From: Candidatus Poribacteria bacterium
GTDB taxonomy: Bacteria > Poribacteria > WGA-4E > WGA-3G
Direction: 5' to 3'
Length of the DNA stretch: 64,000 nucleotides
Assembly (NCBI GenBank): GCA_958295815.1
Contig: OY282374.1
Span: 1,322,856 to 1,386,855, forward strand
This document shows, in pieces, positions 35,467 to 42,429 of this stretch (position 1 is the first letter of the stretch; each line of letters starts with the position of its first letter). The notes under the pieces are model-generated. The model saw only the letters and a program-made list of their open reading frames with translations. It was not told the DNA's origin and ran no database searches. A program made the position numbers and the translations under genes.

Positions 35467-36507
35467 CTACGTCCTGCGCCGGTATTCACGTTCGAGATAC
35501 TTCAGTAGGGCAGAGCTGTGTTTACTCATATTGGTACGGTGAATCCACTCAAGGGCGTTTACGGGTGTTATGATATACGGAGAACTGCCTTCAGGTATAT
35601 CAATTGTGCGGGACGTAACAGATTCTTGTTGAGGCTCTTTTTTTACTAAGTGTCTAAAATTATATATTCTAACTTCTTCAGGAACATCACAATCGGTGTC
35701 TATTTCGTTTATATCGCCTATAAGTGAGACAAAGTATAGTGGAGCATGTCCGTCAATACCTATGAAAAGACTTATGACAGCATAATAGTGGGATTGGATT
35801 TTGTATATCCCTATTATGTGTGTTGGGTCTGTGATATTCTGCATTGGTATGTTTTTCCGTTGAACATCCATGTTTTTATCATATTCTTGTATTGGGATTC
35901 TATCATAGGCTATCTGTATTGGGGATTTACCGCCTTCTTTGATAAACTTTTTAATGTCTGATAATTCTTCTTCGTCTCCGTTAAAAATATCGTCGTTTCT
36001 TCCACATACATAGTGACACTTTCCCTGTTGAGTGGAAGTTTGGAATCGTTTACCTCTTAAATCATAGATTAGTGCGTTAAAGGCGATTTTCGCAATCCCT
36101 CTGAGCATATTTTTTTCGTTTTCTGCGCTTGTTTCTACTGTGAATGCTTGCTTGTCACCCCTGATAGTTGGTGAAACGTTTTTTATTTCAAAAGGTTTTT
36201 GGGCATTATCCCACCTATCTTCGTCGTTTACTATGTCCATGACGGTTTTGTTGAGTCCGGTGATTGTATCTTTTACGAGAGCCGTATCAATATCTGTAAA
36301 CCCTTCATTACACTTCTTGCAAACTTTTCTTGTCAGGGTAAGTTTATTGTTATGTTGGGGGAGTATTGATCGGTTTACAATATGCTCTTTGGACCATTCA
36401 CCTTTACATGGTTCCGTTTGGCAATAGATACATTGGCGAGATACTTTTTCTGGCGTGCTTTTTCTGCGGGCTTTCTTTTTCGTGCTACGGGTTTGCTTTT
36501 GAGACAT
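35467..36507 (-). CDS. HNH-type endonuclease-like protein (second of tandem pair)
   Basis: 346 residues. A Lys/Arg-rich start leads to a zinc-ribbon HNH motif: CIYCQTEPC (about 27-35), EH at about 42-43, and CKKCNEGF near residue 63. This Cys-x2-Cys ... Glu-His ... Cys-x2-Cys-Asn form is the HNH_5-type arrangement. The remaining 270 residues have no recognised domain and may bind DNA or another substrate. AGGAGG lies 11 bases before the ATG. A paralogous HNH core is found in the gene directly upstream. Confidence 0.75.
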   Translation of the reverse strand: MSQKQTRSTKKKARRKSTPEKVSRQCIYCQTEPCKGEWSKEHIVNRSILPQHNNKLTLTRKVCKKCNEGFTDIDTALVKDTITGLNKTVMDIVNDEDRWDNAQKPFEIKNVSPTIRGDKQAFTVETSAENEKNMLRGIAKIAFNALIYDLRGKRFQTSTQQGKCHYVCGRNDDIFNGDEEELSDIKKFIKEGGKSPIQIAYDRIPIQEYDKNMDVQRKNIPMQNITDPTHIIGIYKIQSHYYAVISLFIGIDGHAPLYFVSLIGDINEIDTDCDVPEEVRIYNFRHLVKKEPQQESVTSRTIDIPEGSSPYIITPVNALEWIHRTNMSKHSSALLKYLEREYRRRT

Positions 36508-36523
36508 AATGTGATAGTCCTCC

Positions 36524-36573
36524 TATAAGGTTGGTATGAACACTCGCCAGCATGGTGTTGTTCCACCTATATA
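36524..36573. repeat. Imperfect inverted repeat between the two HNH genes
   Basis: TATAAGGTTGGTATGAACAC on the left pairs imperfectly with GTGTTGTTCCACCTATATA on the right across a loop of about 10 bases. It carries mismatches and bulges. It could be a weak terminator, an operator or a recombination site. Confidence 0.35.
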
Positions 36574-36644
36574 ATTAGCAGAAAAATCAAATACAACTGC
36601 TATTTTCTTGACAAAAATATACGTATCAGATCGTGTTGTGTGCG

Positions 36645-37892
36645 TTATGGCAACCACAGAATTCCTTCGTTCCAACGCGGTATATGTATTATTCCCAACT
36701 CAGATCTGGGCATTATTCTTTTTTTAACAGGACTTTTTGGATGAATAGAGTAGGGTACATATTCGATGTGATCACAGCGAGGTTCGGTATTATCAGGATC
36801 TCCTGCCAGTATAACATTGTAAGAAAAGGGCCCAACCAAAAGTCCAGTAAATAAATCTATTACACATCCGATACTGTCATCTTTCAGAAAGAAACGAAAA
36901 TAGTGCCGATGTTCTGTAGTATTATAGACAAGGTTTTCCATTTCAATGTCTTTTGCCAACATCACGAAATCCGTAGGCGTTCCGTTGCCGTTATAGATGA
37001 AGTCTTTGACCGCCTCAAACATTGATTCGTGTCCAGTGTATTCAGGATAATGGTACAAGAAACAATGAAACGCCACCTTTGTTATGGCTCTGGTTATGGT
37101 TTTTTCGGCTTCTGGATCAGGTATGACTTGGATACGCCCTGTAAAAACGCCTGTTGTCAGAGATTTATCTTCTTTTATAATCTCTTTCGTTTCACTTTGA
37201 AATGCTTCATAGGAATTATTGAAAATATTCTGAGCGTTGGCTTCTTCAGGGTAGACTACTTGCAAGTCATATCGAGTGTGAGGAAAATCTGTCATATATT
37301 TAGACTTGAACTTATCGATGTTTTTCAAAAAACGCCATGTTGCATCTGGTGAAAAAACGTAAGTATTGCCGAAAAAACAGAATACATCCTCTTGCCCATC
37401 ATAGTCTGAAATATTGTCAATGCTTGAGGTATCAAACTTATCAGAGTTTTCCTTGATAACGTCTTTACTGGTCTGTCCTTCTTGATATAGCGTTAAAGTC
37501 ATCTGAGGACGCAGTGCGCTGAACCCGTATGCAAAATCGAGAGTGGGGCTGTTTGATCTGCTTCGCTCATGCAGGACGATGCGGTGGTCGTACAACGGAT
37601 CTGGAAAAGGTATACGTATCGGATTTACCCCACCAGCGCGTTTACGATAAATAGAAGTATGCTGCCCTTCATCTCCTATTCCCAATTCCATCTGAATTGT
37701 ATCCCATAAAAATGTAATGTGAGATCGTCTTGACAAAGCGTTGTCAAGTTCTCCCAAACGACTATTACAAGTTTGGCACAATTTATGTATTACCCAACCG
37801 GCTGTGCCTTTCTGAAGCAGGGCCTGGGGAAAAACGTGTTCCCTATTCAAATTTGTTTCTTGTCTGCAGTAAATGCATTTGCCTGTTTCCAT
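36645..37892 (-). CDS. HNH-type endonuclease-like protein (first of tandem pair)
   Basis: 415 residues from the ATG at 37892, which has GGAG seven bases upstream; the frame stays open 30 codons farther without support. The N-terminus METGKCIYCRQETNLNREHV carries the first Cys pair and Glu-His, and CQTCNSRLGELDNAL near residue 43 completes the HNH_5-like core. The remaining 350 residues are not recognised and are only loosely similar to the partner downstream (both contain an AITKVAFH / GIAKIAFN segment). Nuclease activity is inferred from the motif only. Confidence 0.75.
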   Translation of the reverse strand: METGKCIYCRQETNLNREHVFPQALLQKGTAGWVIHKLCQTCNSRLGELDNALSRRSHITFLWDTIQMELGIGDEGQHTSIYRKRAGGVNPIRIPFPDPLYDHRIVLHERSRSNSPTLDFAYGFSALRPQMTLTLYQEGQTSKDVIKENSDKFDTSSIDNISDYDGQEDVFCFFGNTYVFSPDATWRFLKNIDKFKSKYMTDFPHTRYDLQVVYPEEANAQNIFNNSYEAFQSETKEIIKEDKSLTTGVFTGRIQVIPDPEAEKTITRAITKVAFHCFLYHYPEYTGHESMFEAVKDFIYNGNGTPTDFVMLAKDIEMENLVYNTTEHRHYFRFFLKDDSIGCVIDLFTGLLVGPFSYNVILAGDPDNTEPRCDHIEYVPYSIHPKSPVKKRIMPRSELGIIHIPRWNEGILWLP

Positions 37893-38022
37893 TTCTATTC
37901 TCCAGACTGGTTTTGACACATTGTTTAAAATTAGAGGTTGACACATACCGGAGAACCTTGTTAAAATGCAAAAGCCAAACACCGATATGCATCATAACAC
38001 CTCAATTGGTTTTGGTAATCTT

Positions 38023-38050
38023 GGGGCGGCGGCAACCGCCCCTGCTTTCT
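38023..38050 (+). terminator. GC-rich hairpin with weak T-tract
   Basis: GGGGCGG (38023-38029) and CCGCCCC (38036-38042) form a 7-bp stem with the loop CGGCAA, followed by TGCTTTCTT. It resembles a rho-independent terminator on the plus strand, though the T-run is broken. Confidence 0.4.
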
Positions 38051-38281
38051 TATGATAATTGTCCAATTTTTTCATCCGCTTTGTCAAGGTAAAATGGAAA
38101 TTGAGCAGATTAATTTAGCGGGTTGGAAGTCCTCTCCACACAAGCATCAACGATCCGATGTTATTAATTATAATTGTCCTAATCTACAAAATCCAACCGA
38201 AAAAAACAGGCAAGCGAAATTAGTACTTGCCTTCCGCTCTGCCTTTGAAAACCAGAAAAAACCCGTATCCACCCTGCCCTT

Positions 38282-38313
38282 ATAGCGTTATATATGACCT
38301 TATACAACGCTAT
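38282..38313. other. 13-bp inverted repeat around a 6-bp spacer, candidate recombination core site
   Basis: ATAGCGTTATATA (38282-38294), spacer TGACCT, then TATACAACGCTAT (38301-38313). The arms are inverted copies matching at 12 of 13 positions. Two binding arms around 6-8 bp is the form of tyrosine-recombinase core sites (dif has 11-6-11). It lies 30 bp upstream of the recombinase start, where an attachment or operator site is expected. Confidence 0.5.
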
Positions 38314-38343
38314 TTGTTTTCAAAAAGGGAAGGATACATCTGA

Positions 38344-39280
38344 ATGCAAAGCAACACCGCTATCGTCAACACAGTCGAATCCAACACAGCAATCTTACAG
38401 ATCCCAGAGGAAACCGCATCGCTCATCAAAGCGTCTATCGCAGAGATACGCTCAAGGCGTACCAACGCGCACTCCAGAGCCTAACAAACTGGTTAGCTGG
38501 TCGAATCCTCTCCGATACCTTGTTAGCGGCTTACATCACCGTTCTACACGAAACAGGTAATCGCCAGCAACCATCGGACAGGTCCTTGCCGCTGTGAAGT
38601 GGCAGCTCAAACACCAATCCCAAGTAAGCGTCAACTTCCCGATCACACAGGCAACGTTGGCGGGTATCCGCAGAGAAGGGAAGGACAGAGGGCGTGGGCA
38701 GGTAGACGCGTTGATATGGCAAGACGTGGAAAGGGTCTGTATCTATACGGAAACGGAAGGGACGCTTATCGGCTTACGGGATTCTGCGATGATCCGGCTT
38801 ATGTCTGATTGTCTGCTGCGGATCTCTGAGGTGGTGGCTGTGAATGTCGGCGACTTGAAAGGCAGCACGCTTACGCTCCGATCGTCGAAAACTGATCAGG
38901 AGGGTACGGGCGAAACGCTGTATGTCTGTGAGAAGACGCGTGAACACCTAAAGCAGTACAGGGAACAGGCAGAGATTGGACGCGGTGCGGTGTTCCGTCA
39001 TATCCGTAGCGGTGGGCATGTCCAGTCGGATCGGCTCACAACCGTTTCGGCACGGCGTATTATTCAGAGACGTGCACACGCTGCGGGTGTTGAGGGTTTC
39101 ATCTCTGGTCATTCGTTGCGGGTTGGATCCGACGTTTCGCTCGCTCAAGCCGGTGCGACTGTTGTGGATATGCAAGTTGCTGGACGCTGGAAGTCGTCGC
39201 AGATGCCAGCGCACTATGCTAAGGTGGAGTTAGCTGAACGTGGTGCGATTGCGCGGTTCAAGGATAGGAAGGTGCTATAA
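38344..39280 (+). pseudogene. Tyrosine recombinase with two frameshifts
   Basis: Three frames join into one protein of about 312 residues. Part 1 starts at the ATG 38344 (MQSNTAIVNTVESNT ...) and runs to IKASIAE. Part 2 continues TLKAYQRALQSLTNWLAG from 38447. Part 3 continues SPATIGQVLAAVKWQLKH from 38561. Each join needs one extra base, at about 38445 and about 38560. The catalytic residues are all in part 3: Arg in LLRISEV, Lys in the RSSKT segment, HSLR, GRW and Tyr in HYAKVE. The SAM-like N-terminal domain is thus split from an intact catalytic domain, which could still be made from internal starts. It is convergent with the secreted-protein cluster. Confidence 0.85.
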
Positions 39281-39360
39281 CATACATCCACGGAGGTCGA
39301 GTAGATTGCTCATGGATAGAGTTTTTCACGACCATACCAGTTAAAAATCATAAAGGTGTA

Positions 39361-39486
39361 TTATAAAACAATTCCCAACGAGATGATCTTTTTACCACAC
39401 ACCTGACCCCCATTGTTAGACGATGAAGGTTGCTTTGCTGAACACCCCACCAGTATCACCGTCAGTAAACAAACTGCGAGTTTCAT
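39361..39486 (-). CDS. Very small lipoprotein (41 residues)
   Basis: The frame MKLAVCLLTVILVGCSAKQP gives a short hydrophobic signal with a lipobox (ILVGC, Cys15), then a Ser/Asn/Gly stretch and an end at SLGIVL. GGAGG lies six bases before the ATG, a strong site. A decayed copy of the same start (MKLGVCLPMFLILV-stop) lies at 45459-45503. It may be a true mini-lipoprotein or a 5-prime relic of a longer one. Confidence 0.5.
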   Translation of the reverse strand: MKLAVCLLTVILVGCSAKQPSSSNNGGQVCGKKIISLGIVL

Positions 39487-39528
39487 GATGACCCTCCAAA
39501 AAGATAAAGTCGTTTCATTTCAAGTTTT

Positions 39529-42258
39529 TTACTTTCTTATCAACATCTTTCGCGTGGCGGTGTATTCACCAGCTGTGAGCGTATAGAAATAGACGCCACT
39601 TGCAACGGGTTCACCGACTTCGTTTCTGCCATCCCAGTAGGCCGCGCGCGAACGACCCTGATACACCCCCGCGGCTTGATGTCCGAGGACTAATCGTCGA
39701 ATCCCGATCCCACGCATATTAGAAATGACAATCTCTACATCTGCCGACTTCGCCAACTGATAGGGTATCCAAGTCTCGGGGTTGAATGGATTTGGATAAT
39801 TGGCAAGGAGTGCGTTTTTGTCAGGTAAGGTAACCTGGAGAGTGGGTGCTGCTTGTGTTTCGGTTACTTCAAAGCGCGTGATTTCAGTAAAATCATGGTA
39901 AATGGCATTCTCTGCTTTGTCGGTAACACCTATTCCGATAACACCCCAAATACCGGGAAAACTACCTTCCGGCAAATGGATAGAACTCGTATACTTTCGA
40001 TAAACATTTGGATCCGCTTGAAAATAGATTTCACCTGTTACTCTATAAGCGTATGGTCCGTCAATATGATATCTTCGTTCACCGCCCAACGGGTCTCTGA
40101 TAGCGATATGTCCTTTTTCAAACCCGCTTATATCGTCTTTGACATAATACGCAACTGTGACGAACGTCTCACCATTCGGATTTATAGGATTTACGGGTTC
40201 GGCATCAACAGAGATCCTGTTAACATCAAGGGCAGGCGGCGTCGTATCGGGGGTCTTCGTTTCTATTGTTACTTTATGTCTCTGTTCATCGATATTGGGT
40301 AACCAAGCAAACTCCTTATTTATAGCATCACTAAAATAGAGTCTTTTTAATTCATACACCCCGCCGGGCATATAATGTGGGATGAAAAAAGTTGATTTTA
40401 ATGTCCAAATATCTCCCTCGTGCCTGACTAAATTAGCATCCACTAAATCCCCATTTCTCCCCGATGTGCCGTATGACTGTAGGTAGTAGTGGAATCCTGG
40501 GTTAAAGCCCTGTTCTTCTGGTTCTATATAAGTATACCCGCCGAGGGACCTATCCTCTTTGACTTGCCATGTTGCGGTTACGACGTAGAAATGCTCGTTT
40601 TTTTCCGTGTATGCGTCTGATACTGATAACTTTGCGGTATTCGGCACATATTCGGGAGGGTATAAGTCTTCGTATATGTTATTGATATAGATTTGCAAGC
40701 CGAACCCGCCCGAATTATATCTTGTGAGTCTATTAACATCGTATGTTGCGACCTGTGTTATTGTGTAATGCCCTTTAGAATAATACGGAGGCACACCCAC
40801 ATTTCCGCGCAATATATTGCTCTGTTTTGCACCTACAGGGTGTAATACAACCTTAAAATGGCTGGGACGATTTCGATCCCCATCTAACAATCGGAAGTAC
40901 ACAGCGCCCCCTGTTGAGTAATCCAATTCGTTTTCTGTATGGGTTTCTATTTCAACAGTAACCTTATGACCCCGTTCTGGTTCACCTTCCACTGTAACAT
41001 CAACCCGTATGATTTCACCGGGGTAGACATAATCGGGATATAAGTTATAGACGACAAAGGTGAGGTCTTCGCGTATCGTAGAAATATAACGTGTGCCGTG
41101 CATAATCCTGTTCTGTATGAACGCATACTTGGCGGGTGATCTTGACCTGAGTTTATCCGGGGTGACGATATAGTAAGCGATACTTTCTGCCATATCTTCA
41201 TTTGGACTTTCGCCATGTGCGTAGTCGGACACAAACTCGATCTGATTAGTTGTCATCCACCTCCCATCTTCATAATACCACTCGCCGAGTTCTATCCAGT
41301 CTGCTTTGAGTTGCTTGTCAAATAGATAATCCCACAAGAAGTGTGCTTTTTCATGGAGAATGATCCGTTGCGTTTCGTGTGTGATTCCATCAATAAAAGC
41401 TTTGTCGGTGAACTCTATAAAGCCCTTCGCCGTATTTGCGTGTGCGGCGTATTTAACAAATGGATCGGGTGCCCGTCTGATAAGATATTTCAATCCTGGC
41501 GTTACATGCATGCCAGATGGATATTCTTCAAACATTATCATAATACCCAGGATTTCTTCATAGGTAAATTTGCTAAACTTATGGGAGGGTTCACCTGTTA
41601 ATACTTTATAATCGGGGACCTGCACCGTAACGCCATAGTATTCCTGCAGCATGCTGTCTATCGCACGGTGTTGGATGCCTTCTCCGGGTATATATGTCGC
41701 AAATCTGAGGACGGCTCGCCAAAGTCGCTTGGAAAAATATCGCCCTTGAACGCCATCTATTTTTCCGACAAACGGATGTGCATAAGTGAAAGCCTCTGAT
41801 GCGATTGTTATCGTCCGAAGACTACCTCCTTCTACTTCCACATCGGGCCCCAGATCAATGTCTTGTGCCACATGAGCATCACTCAATATCCAATAACTCG
41901 GGTTCTGGATCCAAGGTGGATCCCAAGCACCATACCCGTACGTCATATCTTGTAATGCCAGCAGAAGTAGATATGCTTTATCATCATCCCATTCGGGCGA
42001 TAAATAAACTTTGTATCTCTGTGATAATGTGTAACCTGCACTGCTTGATAAGAATGCGTTGATACCAGTATTTCCGATTTTCACCTCTATTGGTTTGGGG
42101 ACAAAGGCTGTCTCTTGCCCTGAAGGTTCTTCACCGATTTCCCAGTGATATGTCTCCGTCACCGATTCTGCAATCGCCTGCCCTGAAAATAGGGAAAGTA
42201 AGAAAAGCGCGATGATATAAATGACTAACATTTGTTGTCTTCCCAGAGTTTCGCGCAT
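39529..42258 (-). CDS. Secreted HExxH protein with C-terminal sorting-type domain
   Basis: 909 residues. A signal peptide ends near SGQAIA (about 24-30). IILHEKAHFLWDYLFDK (about 300-316) holds a HExxH zinc motif of the gluzincin/anthrax-toxin type. A region of beta-rich repeats follows (about 400-800). The last 85 residues are the FlgD/T9SS-type sorting domain, from NYPNPFNPETWIPYQL to KMLIRK. GGAGG precedes the ATG. The metallopeptidase role is inferred from the motif and the large downstream acidic segment; substrate unknown. It shares its C-terminus with the WD40 proteins next to it, which points to a common export or anchoring route. Confidence 0.72.
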   Translation of the reverse strand: MRETLGRQQMLVIYIIALFLLSLFSGQAIAESVTETYHWEIGEEPSGQETAFVPKPIEVKIGNTGINAFLSSSAGYTLSQRYKVYLSPEWDDDKAYLLLLALQDMTYGYGAWDPPWIQNPSYWILSDAHVAQDIDLGPDVEVEGGSLRTITIASEAFTYAHPFVGKIDGVQGRYFSKRLWRAVLRFATYIPGEGIQHRAIDSMLQEYYGVTVQVPDYKVLTGEPSHKFSKFTYEEILGIMIMFEEYPSGMHVTPGLKYLIRRAPDPFVKYAAHANTAKGFIEFTDKAFIDGITHETQRIILHEKAHFLWDYLFDKQLKADWIELGEWYYEDGRWMTTNQIEFVSDYAHGESPNEDMAESIAYYIVTPDKLRSRSPAKYAFIQNRIMHGTRYISTIREDLTFVVYNLYPDYVYPGEIIRVDVTVEGEPERGHKVTVEIETHTENELDYSTGGAVYFRLLDGDRNRPSHFKVVLHPVGAKQSNILRGNVGVPPYYSKGHYTITQVATYDVNRLTRYNSGGFGLQIYINNIYEDLYPPEYVPNTAKLSVSDAYTEKNEHFYVVTATWQVKEDRSLGGYTYIEPEEQGFNPGFHYYLQSYGTSGRNGDLVDANLVRHEGDIWTLKSTFFIPHYMPGGVYELKRLYFSDAINKEFAWLPNIDEQRHKVTIETKTPDTTPPALDVNRISVDAEPVNPINPNGETFVTVAYYVKDDISGFEKGHIAIRDPLGGERRYHIDGPYAYRVTGEIYFQADPNVYRKYTSSIHLPEGSFPGIWGVIGIGVTDKAENAIYHDFTEITRFEVTETQAAPTLQVTLPDKNALLANYPNPFNPETWIPYQLAKSADVEIVISNMRGIGIRRLVLGHQAAGVYQGRSRAAYWDGRNEVGEPVASGVYFYTLTAGEYTATRKMLIRK

Positions 42259-42295
42259 GGAACTGTTCCTCCGTAATTATCAAGTTGGTTATTAT

Positions 42296-42411
42296 TATAG
42301 TAAAGTCCATAATTACTTGGACATCAACGGAATGGCGGGGTTACAAACCCCGCCAGCGAGGCATGGGTTATTGTTCCGTAAAGTGTCAACATATTTTCAG
42401 GCTTTACTATA
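42296..42411. mobile_element. MITE-like element, copy 1 (116 bp)
   Basis: Terminal inverted repeats TATAGTAAAGTCC (42296-42308) and GGCTTTACTATA (42400-42411). The centre is a strong hairpin, GGCGGGGTT-ACA-AACCCCGCC (42334-42354). A second copy of exactly the same length lies at 49041-49156. The TA at each end suggests a TA target duplication, as with IS630/mariner-type MITEs. It has no coding capacity. Confidence 0.75.
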
Positions 42412-42429
42412 AACGATATGACAACAAAC

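Larger units (their letters stand above)
37893..38343. other. Divergent spacer between the HNH train and the recombinase
   Basis: No gene. It contains a plus-strand TTGACA at 37938-37943 with TTAAAA 17 bp later (37961-37966), a GC-rich hairpin at 38023-38042 followed by TGCTTTCTT, and the inverted repeat at 38282-38313. The promoter-like and hairpin signals would bound a short transcript of about 75 bases. Confidence 0.45.

Noticed and set aside
35289..35489. Longer N-terminus for the 73-residue gene
   Set aside because: No ribosome site, overlaps the end of the HNH gene, and a strong AAAGGAG marks the start at 35288.
38344..39280. Programmed frameshifting in the recombinase
   Set aside because: Two shifts without slippery heptamers or downstream structures at the joins; decay or error is simpler.
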